From Meishania litoralis (lineage in GTDB: Bacteria > Bacteroidota > Bacteroidia > Flavobacteriales > Flavobacteriaceae): a DNA stretch of 64,000 nt. Numbering within the stretch: the stretch's first letter is position 1; the number at the start of each line of letters is the position of its first letter. The stretch is taken from positions 558,001 to 622,000 of the forward strand of contig NZ_JBHFPV010000002.1 of the NCBI RefSeq assembly GCF_042611095.1, given 5' to 3'. Position numbers and translations under genes: made by a program. The notes below the pieces were generated by a model. That model had not been told where the DNA came from. It ran no database searches and saw only the letters and a list, made by a program, of their open reading frames with translations. This document shows positions 49,559 through 58,239 of this stretch, in pieces.

Positions 49559-50215
49559 ATGCCATTCACTCCTGATAATTTTAGAAATGCATTGTTCAAG
49601 GGAGGTTCGAAAGAATTTCAATTATTAGGGCTCGATGCCTTTGTAAATGCCCTTGAAAAAGATTTTTTTTCCTCAATTTACCTTACAAAGAGACTTAACG
49701 AAAAGAACGAGTGCTTGCTGACTTTGGAGTTGACCTGCAACCTGAGCCTAGCAGGGCTGTTGTTCCATTTTAAGAAAGATGAATGGGGAGCATTTCATTC
49801 GAAGGGATATTCGTTGACAAGGCATCTTAAAATACTTGAATCAAAGAACCCCTTTTTCATTGACGTTGATGAATTTTCGATTTTTCTGAAAGATACGGCG
49901 ATTATCATCAATAGGATACATTCCCGAAGTATCACCGTTGAATTGCAGAATATCGTTTCAGAGATTGGAAGGCATTATGTATATATGACGAAAGAGTTGG
50001 GTGAAATGCCTTTTGAAATATATATTCCTGTCTTTGATTCTGATGAGGAAGAGCTACATATCGATAGCTTGCTCGACGGCCCTGTATTCATTGAAAGGGA
50101 TAAAAAGGAATACTATAGGTATTGGGGGCTCTATTTTGAATCGGAAAAAAATCCACTTATTTACGAACTGGAGAAGCGTGCGTTGCTGCCCGGAAGTCTG
50201 TTCATTTTCCCATGA
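49559..50215 (+). CDS. Protein of unknown function at the end of the signalling cluster
   Basis: 218 aa, no signal peptide or membrane helix, no family recognised. Visible features are mixed alpha/beta composition, an N-terminal PFTPDNFRNALFKGGSKEFQLLGLDAFVNALEKDFF helix region (split), strands CLLTLELTCNLSLAGLLFHF, acidic FDSDEEELHIDSLLDG and a C-terminal PLIYELEKRALLPGSLFIFP block. ATG at 49559. A TAACTTTG box at 49523-49530 places a transcription start about 25 nt upstream, and phased repeats precede it. It is likely controlled by one of the cluster regulators. Confidence 0.7.
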   Translation: MPFTPDNFRNALFKGGSKEFQLLGLDAFVNALEKDFFSSIYLTKRLNEKNECLLTLELTCNLSLAGLLFHFKKDEWGAFHSKGYSLTRHLKILESKNPFFIDVDEFSIFLKDTAIIINRIHSRSITVELQNIVSEIGRHYVYMTKELGEMPFEIYIPVFDSDEEELHIDSLLDGPVFIERDKKEYYRYWGLYFESEKNPLIYELEKRALLPGSLFIFP

Positions 50216-50249
50216 ACATACCAACTATTTAGGCGTTTTTTAATAAAAT

Positions 50250-51524
50250 TCAGGCATTGAACAATGCCCTAGTTCCCATCATTTCATTGACCTCACCTTT
50301 AACTGATGCTATTATACTTTCATCGTCAGGGTTCATCAGTACGCGATCGACCAAATCCACAATCTTGGCCATATCTTCAACTTCGAGTCCTCTTGTGGTA
50401 ATTGCAGCCGTACCGAACCTTATACCTGAAGTCACAAAGGGAGATTTATCATCAAAGGGCACCATATTCTTATTGGCCGTGATATCTGCCTTGACCAACA
50501 CCTTTTCGGCATCCTTTCCCGTGATGTTCTTGTTACGCAGGTCTATCAACATCATGTGGTTATCGGTTCCACCGGAAATGATATGATAACCCCTAGCCAC
50601 GAAAGCTTTGGCCATGGCAGCGGCATTTTTCTTGACACGCAATTGGTATTGTAAAAAATCATCTGAAAGTGCTTCACCAAAGGCCACCGCTTTTGCGGCT
50701 ATAATATGCTCCAAGGGCCCGCCTTGATTTCCGGGAAAAACCGCCAAATCCAAAAGTGCCGACATTTTTCTAAGGTTTCCGTTCTTTAGTTTGATTCCAA
50801 ATGGGTTGTCGAAATCCTTTCCCATCAAAATCAATCCACCCCTTGGCCCACGTAGGGTTTTGTGGGTCGTGGTAGTAACGATATGGCAATGGGGTATCGG
50901 GTCGTTCATGATACCTTTGGCGATCAAACCTGCCGGGTGCGAGATGTCCGCAACTAAAATCGCATTGACGCTGTCGGCAATTTCGCGAAACTTGGCAAAG
51001 TCCATATCGCGCGAATATGCCGAAGCACCTGCCATAATAAGTTTCGGTTTTTCCTTAAGGGCAATTTCTTGTATCTTTTCGTAATTCAACACTCCGGTTT
51101 CTTCATCAACACCATAAAAAACAGGCCTGTACAGCTTACCTGAAAAGTTCACGGGTGAACCATGGGTCAAATGCCCCCCATGCGATAGGTCAAAACCCAA
51201 AATGGTATCTCCCGGGCTAAGGCATGCATGATAGACCGAAGCATTAGCCTGAGACCCCGAGTGCGGCTGTACATTGGCATATTCGGCGCCAAATAGTTCT
51301 TTTGCGCGATCGATGGCCAACTGTTCTACCTCATCGACTACCTCACAACCTCCGTAGTAGCGTTTGCCAGGATAGCCTTCGGCATATTTATTGGTCAATA
51401 CCGAACCGGCAGCTTCCATCACCTGGGGACTAGTAAAGTTCTCTGAGGCAATGAGTTCGATTCCATTAATCTGGCGTTGTTTTTCTGCTTCGATAAGTTC
51501 AAAGACGCGGGTATCTCGTTGCAT
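50250..51524 (-). CDS. glyA: Serine hydroxymethyltransferase
   Basis: 424 aa, PLP enzyme interconverting serine and glycine with tetrahydrofolate. ATG at 51524 (MQRDTRVFELIEAEKQRQ); an upstream extension of 15 codons has no family support. Marks: IELIASENFTSPQVMEAAGS, YAEGYPGKRYYGGCEVVDEVE, LSHGGHLTHGSPVNFSGK and the PLP-lysine motif VTTTTHKTLRGPRGG. A TATTTTTG -7-like box lies at 51551-51558 on the minus strand, close to the divergent fahA promoter. Confidence 0.98.
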   Translation of the reverse strand: MQRDTRVFELIEAEKQRQINGIELIASENFTSPQVMEAAGSVLTNKYAEGYPGKRYYGGCEVVDEVEQLAIDRAKELFGAEYANVQPHSGSQANASVYHACLSPGDTILGFDLSHGGHLTHGSPVNFSGKLYRPVFYGVDEETGVLNYEKIQEIALKEKPKLIMAGASAYSRDMDFAKFREIADSVNAILVADISHPAGLIAKGIMNDPIPHCHIVTTTTHKTLRGPRGGLILMGKDFDNPFGIKLKNGNLRKMSALLDLAVFPGNQGGPLEHIIAAKAVAFGEALSDDFLQYQLRVKKNAAAMAKAFVARGYHIISGGTDNHMMLIDLRNKNITGKDAEKVLVKADITANKNMVPFDDKSPFVTSGIRFGTAAITTRGLEVEDMAKIVDLVDRVLMNPDDESIIASVKGEVNEMMGTRALFNA

Positions 51525-51635
51525 AGTCGGATATACTGTTAAATGAGTGGCAAAAATACAAATTGACAATCGTTAATTGGTAGAAAAGAATATATTTGAT
51601 CAAGAATTTATCAAACGAAAATTAACAAATCGTCC

Positions 51636-52916
51636 ATGTCTTTAAAAGCAAACAACCCTAACAAAAAAACTTGGCTCACGGTTCCCGACAATTCGGATTT
51701 TCCAATTCAAAACATCCCGTTCGGGGTCTTTCTGACCCGCAATGACATTATCACCATCGGTACCCGAATCGGTGATACAGCCATAGATTTGGGTGCGCTG
51801 CACCAACTGGGATATTTCTCGGGAATACCCTTGACCGAGGACATATTTTTACAAGACACCTTGAACGATTTTATCTCCGATGGCAAAAAGACCTGGCGTT
51901 TGGTACGTAATCGTATAAGTGAGATCTTCGATATTCATAGTACAGGTCTTCAGCACAATGAGGAACATAAAAAAATCGTGCTGTTCGCAATCGATGAAAT
52001 AGAAATGCAATTGCCCGTATTGATCGGCGATTATACCGATTTCTATTCGAGCAAGGAACATGCCACCAACGTTGGCACGATGTTCCGTGATCCCGAAAAT
52101 GCCCTTATGCCCAATTGGTTGCACCTCCCGGTAGGTTATCACGGTAGAAGTTCTACCATCGTGCCCAGCGGAACGGCGGTACGTCGGCCCATGGGACAAA
52201 CGTTGCCCAAGGGGGCGGAAAAACCATTGTTCGGCCCATCGCGATTGGTCGATTTTGAGCTTGAAATGGCCTTTATCACGACTGATGCCAACGCCATGGG
52301 TGAACCTATCGACATAAACGAGGCCGAGGATTACATTTTCGGAATGGTAATTTTCAACGATTGGAGTGCCCGTGACATTCAAAAGTGGGAATATGTTCCG
52401 CTCGGCCCTTTTCTGGCCAAGAGCTTCGCTTCGTCGATTTCTCCATGGATAGTTACCCTTGATGCCTTGGAGCCTTTTAGGGTGGAGAGCCCGAAACAGG
52501 ATCCGGAACCATTTCCTTACCTAAAGCAATCTGGCAAGCATAGCTTTGACATTCACTTGGAAGTCGATCTTACTCCCGAAGGAGGTTCCCCGACTACCGT
52601 GACCAGATCAAATTTCAAATATATGTATTGGACAATGGCCCAACAGTTGGCCCACCATACCATTAATGGCTGTAAGGTCAACAGTGGCGACATGATGGGC
52701 AGTGGCACTCTATCTGGACCAACTCCCGATTCTTACGGCTCCATGCTAGAACTGGCTTGGCAAGGCACCAAACCCATTGCCCTACAAAATGGGGAGGAAC
52801 GTAAGTTCGTCCATGACGGTGATACGGTAACAATGAAAGGCTATTGCGAAAAAAATGGTATCAGAATCGGTTTTGGTGACCTAAGCACAAAACTGTTGCC
52901 TGCCCTTAAGGCCTAA
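51636..52916 (+). CDS. fahA: Fumarylacetoacetase
   Basis: 426 aa, last step of tyrosine and phenylalanine breakdown, splitting fumarylacetoacetate into fumarate and acetoacetate. Marks: YTDFYSSKEHATNVG (metal Asp and catalytic His), LPVGYHGRSSTIVPSG, VDFELEMAFI (metal Glu pair), NDWSARDIQKWEYVPLGPFL, and DMMGSGTLSGPTPDSYGSMLE. Full length including the N-terminal SH3-like domain. An exact TATATTTG box at 51591-51598 suggests the promoter. No other tyrosine-degradation gene is in this window. Confidence 0.97.
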   Translation: MSLKANNPNKKTWLTVPDNSDFPIQNIPFGVFLTRNDIITIGTRIGDTAIDLGALHQLGYFSGIPLTEDIFLQDTLNDFISDGKKTWRLVRNRISEIFDIHSTGLQHNEEHKKIVLFAIDEIEMQLPVLIGDYTDFYSSKEHATNVGTMFRDPENALMPNWLHLPVGYHGRSSTIVPSGTAVRRPMGQTLPKGAEKPLFGPSRLVDFELEMAFITTDANAMGEPIDINEAEDYIFGMVIFNDWSARDIQKWEYVPLGPFLAKSFASSISPWIVTLDALEPFRVESPKQDPEPFPYLKQSGKHSFDIHLEVDLTPEGGSPTTVTRSNFKYMYWTMAQQLAHHTINGCKVNSGDMMGSGTLSGPTPDSYGSMLELAWQGTKPIALQNGEERKFVHDGDTVTMKGYCEKNGIRIGFGDLSTKLLPALKA

Positions 52917-53037
52917 AATACCCTTTTTTCGGTCCGCACATCTGATTTATACTATCGATGGCCGTTTTTCGTTATGGTCTAGACAGGTTTTGGCATGGCA
53001 ATTGAAATTCAATGCTTAAACCTTAAAGTCTAACGTC

Positions 53038-54249
53038 ATGAAGAAAGCAATACTATTTTCGGTAATATCATTTGTTTTAATTGCCTGTGGAGGGGTCAAA
53101 AATACCCAAAAGGCCATTAACACGGGTAATTACGACAGTGCCATTCGCAAGGCCATAGACAATTTGGCCAATAACAAGGAGAAAAAGAGCAATCAGCCTT
53201 ATATCATTCTTTTGGAAGAAGCTTTTGAAAAGAATACCACAAGAGAATTGGAAAGAATCGGTTTCTTGGAAGACGATGAAAATCCCGCTCATTACGAAAC
53301 AATCTACAACACCTATGTAAACCTGAGGTCGATACAGGAGCAGATCAAACCTTTGCTTCCCTTGCATATCTACGAAGAAAACAGGGATGCGCATTTTTCT
53401 TTCAACAACTATCAAGATGCCATTCTTGATTCAAAAGATGACCTGTCGGAATATCTATATGACAACGCCTCGAATCTTTTGAAAAACGCTACCAGCAAAT
53501 TCGATTATCGAAAGGCCTATGATGATTTCGTTTATTTGGAGGAAATCAATCCCGGTTACGACGATGTCAAGCTTAGAATCGAAGAAGCCCATAGAAAAGG
53601 CCTCGATTTTGTAAAAGTCAGCATGGTAAACGATACCGACAAGATCGTTCCGACCCGACTAGAAGAAGAATTGTTGAATTTCAACGCCTATGGCCTTGAT
53701 GATCTATGGACCACGTACCATACCAATGCTTTGAAAAACGTTGATTACGATTATGAAATGCAGGTCGCCTTTAAAGAGATCAATATATCACCGGAACGTG
53801 TCAACGAAAAACAGGTCATTAAGGAGAAGCAGATCAAAGATGGATATAAATATCTCTATGATTCCAACGGGAATATCGTAAAAGATAGCCTTGGCAATAA
53901 GATCAAGGTCGATAAATTCAAGACGGTTCGCTGTGATTTTTATCAATTTACGCAGCACAAGGCCGCGCAGGTCACGGGCAATGTCAGTTATATCGATTTG
54001 AGAACAAAACAGCAACTGAATACCTATCCGTTATCAAGCGAATTTGTATTCGAGCATGCATATGCCAATTACAAAGGCGACAAACGTGCCCTGGACAATG
54101 ATCTCGTTGCCTTACTCGATTTGGCCGCAGTGCCTTTTCCAAATGATGAGCAAATGGTTTATGATGCAGGTGAGGATATCAAAAACCGAATCAAGAACAT
54201 AATACTTCGGCACAAATTCGACCCGAATAGAAACTTATCGTCGCGATAG
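53038..54249 (+). CDS. Lipoprotein with helical repeats, unknown function
   Basis: 403 aa with a lipoprotein signal (MKKAILFSVISFVLIAC). The first 200 residues are TPR-like helices (KNTQKAINTGNYDSAIRKAIDNL, YRKAYDDFVYLEEINPGYDDVKLRIEEAHRKG split). The C-terminal half (about 205-390) is strand-rich, e.g. DYEMQVAFKEINISPERVNEKQ and AAQVTGNVSYIDLRTKQQLNTY. A small GNIVKDSLGNKI turn lies between. Family not recognised. Followed by a strong bidirectional terminator. Confidence 0.78.
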   Translation: MKKAILFSVISFVLIACGGVKNTQKAINTGNYDSAIRKAIDNLANNKEKKSNQPYIILLEEAFEKNTTRELERIGFLEDDENPAHYETIYNTYVNLRSIQEQIKPLLPLHIYEENRDAHFSFNNYQDAILDSKDDLSEYLYDNASNLLKNATSKFDYRKAYDDFVYLEEINPGYDDVKLRIEEAHRKGLDFVKVSMVNDTDKIVPTRLEEELLNFNAYGLDDLWTTYHTNALKNVDYDYEMQVAFKEINISPERVNEKQVIKEKQIKDGYKYLYDSNGNIVKDSLGNKIKVDKFKTVRCDFYQFTQHKAAQVTGNVSYIDLRTKQQLNTYPLSSEFVFEHAYANYKGDKRALDNDLVALLDLAAVPFPNDEQMVYDAGEDIKNRIKNIILRHKFDPNRNLSSR

Positions 54250-54251
54250 TT

Positions 54252-54286
54252 AAAAAGGTCTTTCCTGAAATTGGAAAGACCTTTTT
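54252..54286. terminator. Bidirectional terminator
   Basis: AAAAAGGTCTTTCC (54252-54265) pairs perfectly with GGAAAGACCTTTTT (54273-54286) around 7 nt, with A and T tracts on either side. It serves the lipoprotein gene and the convergent ytxJ gene. Confidence 0.92.
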
Positions 54287-54287
54287 T

Positions 54288-54686
54288 TCAAACCAACGTT
54301 TTTAGATCCAAGTCGTTGATTCCGCCATGGGAATCGTGGGCCACCACTACCCCATTTTTGACGACCAACAACTGCGGTGATTGGTGCGCGACCTGAAATC
54401 TCGAAGCGATCTCGTTCGAAAGTCCGCGAAAACTATGTAGGTCTAAATAGTAGAGATCGACCTGATTCTCCTTGAAGTCAAAATTTTTTCCGAACCTATT
54501 GAGCACCATTCTACTGATTCCACAGGTAGTCGAGTGCTTGAACAGCATTTGGGTCCGTAATGCCGACTTATCGATAATTTCATCCAACTGCTCTGTCGAT
54601 GTTAAAGGTACCCAGGGAATCTTAATATTTTCCTTGGTTTCACCAATATCTTTTTTTCCAAATAATTTACCGAACATACCTATCAT
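54288..54686 (-). CDS. ytxJ: Bacillithiol-system redox-active protein YtxJ
   Basis: 132-aa thioredoxin-fold protein. The single-cysteine active site in LFKHSTTCGISRMVLNRF corresponds to the monothiol TCGIS motif of the YtxJ family, which is linked to bacillithiol in Firmicutes and Bacteroidota and acts on S-bacillithiolated proteins. The C-terminal cis-Pro region is HQSPQLLVVKNG. ATG at 54686, with a second ATG three codons later. The clpB heat-shock-like palindrome lies 65 bp upstream, so a shared regulatory region is possible. Confidence 0.92.
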   Translation of the reverse strand: MIGMFGKLFGKKDIGETKENIKIPWVPLTSTEQLDEIIDKSALRTQMLFKHSTTCGISRMVLNRFGKNFDFKENQVDLYYLDLHSFRGLSNEIASRFQVAHQSPQLLVVKNGVVVAHDSHGGINDLDLKTLV

Positions 54687-54751
54687 TTTTAGTACCTGCC
54701 GTACATCCCTCCCAAACTTACAAACTGACTAAATGTCTGATTATTATTGAC

Positions 54752-54776
54752 TTTACAAGACATTTTGTCTGGTAAA
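54752..54776 (+). promoter_or_regulatory. Palindrome upstream of clpB, candidate heat-shock operator
   Basis: AGACA (54758-54762) and TGTCT (54766-54770) are perfect arms around TTT. Outer arms TTTAC (54752-54756) and GTAAA (54772-54776) also pair, giving a 25-bp dyad broken by one mismatched pair. It leaves 73 nt to the clpB start. The GACA-N3-TGTC core equals that of the dnaK palindrome. Confidence 0.55.
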
Positions 54777-54843
54777 AAGCATTGGTAAGGTTGTTGTCGT
54801 ATTCTAGCCAAAAGTAAACAATAACAACAAAAAGAATTGATAT

Positions 54844-57444
54844 ATGAACTTTAATAATTTCACTATAAAATCTCAGGAAGCCATTCAGCAAGCACAGCTG
54901 ATCGCGCAAGAAATGGGACATCAACAAATCGAGAACGAACATATTTTCAGGGCTATTTCGGAAGTCGAGGAAAATGTGCTGCCGTTCATTTTAAAAAAAC
55001 TGAACGTCAATGTTTCCATTCTGAAACAGATTCTGGAAAAAGAGCTCGAAAGCTTTCCAAAAGTATCCGGCGGTGAGATCATGGTTTCCCGAGAAGCGGG
55101 CAAAACCCTTAACGAGGCTAACATTATCGCCAAAAAAATGGAAGACGAGTACGTTTCCATAGAACATCTCATCTTGGCGATTTTTAAATCCAAAAGCAAA
55201 ATTGCCCAGATATTAAAAGACCAGGGCGTAAACGAAAAAGATTTAAAAACGGCGATCGAAGAGTTGCGTAAAGGCGGAAAGGTAACCTCACAAAGTGCCG
55301 AGGATACGTATAACTCATTGGATAAATATGCCAGAAATCTCAACCAATTGGCAGATAGCGGCAAACTTGACCCGGTCATTGGCCGTGATGAGGAAATTCG
55401 CCGTGTCTTGCAGATTCTGTCAAGGCGCACCAAGAACAACCCTATGTTGGTTGGCGAACCCGGGGTGGGCAAAACAGCTATCGCAGAAGGTCTTGCGCAT
55501 CGTATCATACAAGGTGATGTGCCCGAAAACCTAAAAGAAAAAGTTATCTATTCCTTGGATATGGGTGCCCTGATCGCAGGGGCGAAGTACAAAGGTGAGT
55601 TTGAAGAACGTCTAAAATCGGTCATCAAAGAGGTTACCAATTCAGATGGCGATATTGTATTGTTTATTGATGAAATACACACCTTGGTCGGTGCCGGTGG
55701 CGGACAGGGAGCAATGGATGCGGCCAACATTCTGAAACCGGCGTTGGCGAGAGGAGAGCTCCGTGCCATCGGAGCCACAACTCTCGACGAGTATCAGAAG
55801 TATTTTGAAAAAGACAAGGCTCTTGAACGTAGATTTCAAAAAGTGGTGGTCGATGAACCCGATACGGAGAGTGCAATTTCAATATTACGCGGTATCAAGG
55901 AAAAGTACGAAGCGCACCACAAAGTTCGGATCAAAGACGAGGCCGTCATAGCCGCGGTCGAACTTTCGCAGCGTTATATCACCAATCGGTTCTTGCCCGA
56001 CAAGGCCATTGACCTAATGGATGAGGCCGCGTCTAAGCTACGGATGGAAATCAACTCAAAACCCGAAGAACTTGACGTGCTCGATCGTAAAATAATGCAA
56101 TTGGAAATCGAGATCGAGGCCATCAAGCGCGAAAACGACAAAGTAAAGCTAAAAACACTTAATGCCGATTTGGCCAATTTGAAGGAAGACCGCAATGAAA
56201 TCTTCGCCCAATGGGAAAGCGAAAAAACGGTCGTAGACAATATTCAAAAGACCAAGCAAGACATCGAGGAATTTAAACTGGAGGCAGAACGTGCAGAACG
56301 CAACGGTGATTATGGGCAGGTAGCCGAACTGCGGTACGGAAAGATCAAGGAAGCCCAGGAAAGGTTGGAAAACCTTCAAAAAGAACTCGACGAGCAACAA
56401 AGCTCAGGCACTTTGATCAAAGAAGAAGTTACCAATGAGGATATTGCCGAGGTGGTGGCCAAATGGACAGGAATACCCGTTACCAAAATGTTACAATCTG
56501 AAAGGGACAAACTTTTAAAGTTGGAAGAAGTACTGCATAAAAGGGTTGTGGGCCAAGAAGAAGCGATCCAGGCCGTATCGGATGCCATACGCCGTAGTCG
56601 CGCCGGGCTTCAGGATGCTAAAAAACCAATAGGGTCATTTCTATTCTTGGGTACGACCGGGGTCGGTAAGACCGAATTGGCCAAAACCTTGGCAGCCTAC
56701 CTTTTCGATGATGAAAACGCCATGACCCGAATCGATATGAGCGAATACCAAGAGCGTCATTCGGTCAGCCGTTTGGTAGGTGCCCCTCCAGGATATGTCG
56801 GCTATGATGAAGGTGGCCAGTTGACCGAAGCCGTTCGAAGAAGGCCATACTCCGTGGTGTTGTTGGACGAGATAGAAAAAGCGCATCCCGACACCTTTAA
56901 CGTGCTGCTACAGGTCCTGGATGAAGGACGCCTGACCGACAACAAAGGTAGGCTTGCCGATTTCAAGAACAGTATCATTATCATGACCAGTAATATGGGA
57001 AGCCATATTATTCAGGAGAAATTCGAGAACAGCAAGGATATTTATAGTGCCACAGAAGCCGCAAGGGTTGAAGTTCTAGGATTGCTGCGTAAAACGATCC
57101 GCCCTGAGTTCTTGAACAGGATCGATGATATCATCATGTTCACGCCATTGAACAAAGAAGACATCACAGAAATCGTAAAGTTGCAATTGAACGCCTTAAA
57201 GAAAATGTTGTCGCAACAACAGATTACTATCGACGCTACCGAAGAGGCCATAACCTATTTGGCGAATAAAGGTTATGATCCGCAATATGGTGCCAGGCCC
57301 ATCAAAAGGGTCATTCAAAAAGAAGTGCTCAACAACCTTTCAAAAGAATTGTTGGGTGGCAATATCAAAGCGGATAGCATCGTGCTCATAGATTCTTTCG
57401 ATGAAAAACTCGTCTTTAGAAATCAAGGAGAACTTGTAGGGTAA
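54844..57444 (+). CDS. clpB: ATP-dependent chaperone ClpB (Hsp100)
   Basis: 866 aa, full-length disaggregase working with DnaK. N-terminal Clp_N repeats (TIKSQEAIQQAQLIAQEMGHQQIENEHI split), first AAA+ domain with Walker A GEPGVGKTAIAEG (about 203-215) and Walker B VLFIDEIHTLVGAG, the coiled-coil middle domain (about 410-530) that separates ClpB from ClpA/C, second Walker A LGTTGVGKTELAKT (about 600) and the C-terminal D2-small domain. ATG at 54844. Upstream palindrome shared with dnaK suggests joint control. Confidence 0.99.
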   Translation: MNFNNFTIKSQEAIQQAQLIAQEMGHQQIENEHIFRAISEVEENVLPFILKKLNVNVSILKQILEKELESFPKVSGGEIMVSREAGKTLNEANIIAKKMEDEYVSIEHLILAIFKSKSKIAQILKDQGVNEKDLKTAIEELRKGGKVTSQSAEDTYNSLDKYARNLNQLADSGKLDPVIGRDEEIRRVLQILSRRTKNNPMLVGEPGVGKTAIAEGLAHRIIQGDVPENLKEKVIYSLDMGALIAGAKYKGEFEERLKSVIKEVTNSDGDIVLFIDEIHTLVGAGGGQGAMDAANILKPALARGELRAIGATTLDEYQKYFEKDKALERRFQKVVVDEPDTESAISILRGIKEKYEAHHKVRIKDEAVIAAVELSQRYITNRFLPDKAIDLMDEAASKLRMEINSKPEELDVLDRKIMQLEIEIEAIKRENDKVKLKTLNADLANLKEDRNEIFAQWESEKTVVDNIQKTKQDIEEFKLEAERAERNGDYGQVAELRYGKIKEAQERLENLQKELDEQQSSGTLIKEEVTNEDIAEVVAKWTGIPVTKMLQSERDKLLKLEEVLHKRVVGQEEAIQAVSDAIRRSRAGLQDAKKPIGSFLFLGTTGVGKTELAKTLAAYLFDDENAMTRIDMSEYQERHSVSRLVGAPPGYVGYDEGGQLTEAVRRRPYSVVLLDEIEKAHPDTFNVLLQVLDEGRLTDNKGRLADFKNSIIIMTSNMGSHIIQEKFENSKDIYSATEAARVEVLGLLRKTIRPEFLNRIDDIIMFTPLNKEDITEIVKLQLNALKKMLSQQQITIDATEEAITYLANKGYDPQYGARPIKRVIQKEVLNNLSKELLGGNIKADSIVLIDSFDEKLVFRNQGELVG

Positions 57445-57460
57445 TCCTTTTACAGAAGAA

Positions 57461-57500
57461 AAAAACACCCAAGCCACCACAAATGGAAGGGTGTTTTTTT
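57461..57500 (+). terminator. clpB terminator
   Basis: AAAAACACCC (57461-57470) pairs with GGGTGTTTTT (57489-57498) around an 18-nt loop, followed by more T residues. It ends 17 nt after the clpB stop. Confidence 0.8.
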
Positions 57501-57509
57501 TATCAACAA

Positions 57510-57529
57510 TATATACCATACAGTATATA
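57510..57529 (+). promoter_or_regulatory. Candidate TetR operator
   Basis: TATATAC (57510-57516) and GTATATA (57523-57529) form a perfect inverted repeat with a 6-bp centre, 31 bp before the TetR gene start. A TATATTCG -7-like box at 57537-57544 directly follows, so a bound repressor would block transcription. Autoregulation is the usual TetR arrangement. Confidence 0.55.
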
Positions 57530-57560
57530 GATCTTTTATATTCGTATAAAATTGCCCGAA

Positions 57561-58157
57561 ATGACCTCCAAAGCCGAAAAAACCACAAAATATATCATCG
57601 AGACCGTAGCGCCTATTTTTAATAAGTTGGGCTATGTTGCTACGAGTATGAGCGATCTCACCGAGGCGACCGGACTCACAAAGGGAGCACTTTATGGTAA
57701 CTTCGAAAATAAAGAGGCCCTGGCCTTATCGGCATTCGAATATAGTAGCAAACGTTTGTTGAGCGCCATTGATGAGCAATTGAATACCGAAGGAACCTCA
57801 CTGGAAAAGCTCTTTGTGCTCACAAAATTTTATCGCAACTATGATATTTTTACCGATGAGTTGGGTGGGTGCCCCGTTTTGAACGTGGGGGTAGATGCAC
57901 AGAACAACAATAGGCTATTGGCGGCAGCTGTGCGCGAAACGATAAAGACCATCGAGGGTAAAATAGCGCTGGTACTTGAAAACGGTGTGAACGGCAATGA
58001 GCTTCGACTTCCTGTAACCCCGTTACAGTTCGCAAAACAAATGTACACCATGCTTCAGGGGGCGGTAGCGATGACTACCATTACTCGAGACAGAAAATAT
58101 TTAATGAATACGGTGGCCTATCTCGAGGTACTTATCAATCGTGAAATAAAGAAATAA
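57561..58157 (+). CDS. TetR/AcrR family transcriptional regulator
   Basis: 198 aa from the ATG at 57561 (TTG three codons earlier is possible). The helix-turn-helix is TKYIIETVAPIFNKLGYVATSMSDLTEATGLTKGALYGNFENKEAL (split over about 8-54). The ligand-binding C-terminal domain (about 70-198) contains the GGCPVLNVGVDAQ block seen in the TetR_C_6/YcdC-like group. Inducer unknown. A 20-bp operator-like palindrome lies just upstream. No effector gene such as an exporter is adjacent on the same strand. Confidence 0.92.
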   Translation: MTSKAEKTTKYIIETVAPIFNKLGYVATSMSDLTEATGLTKGALYGNFENKEALALSAFEYSSKRLLSAIDEQLNTEGTSLEKLFVLTKFYRNYDIFTDELGGCPVLNVGVDAQNNNRLLAAAVRETIKTIEGKIALVLENGVNGNELRLPVTPLQFAKQMYTMLQGAVAMTTITRDRKYLMNTVAYLEVLINREIKK

Positions 58158-58190
58158 TATTCCTTTGCCTTTTTTATTGGCAAATAAAAA

Positions 58191-58215
58191 AGCCTTGACA
58201 GTGCTTACCAAGGCT
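58191..58215. terminator. Bidirectional terminator between tetR and the PorP/SprF gene
   Basis: AGCCTTG (58191-58197) pairs with CAAGGCT (58209-58215) and is flanked by A and T tracts on both sides. Confidence 0.8.
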
Positions 58216-58239
58216 CTTTTTATTTAGGAAATTAATGGA

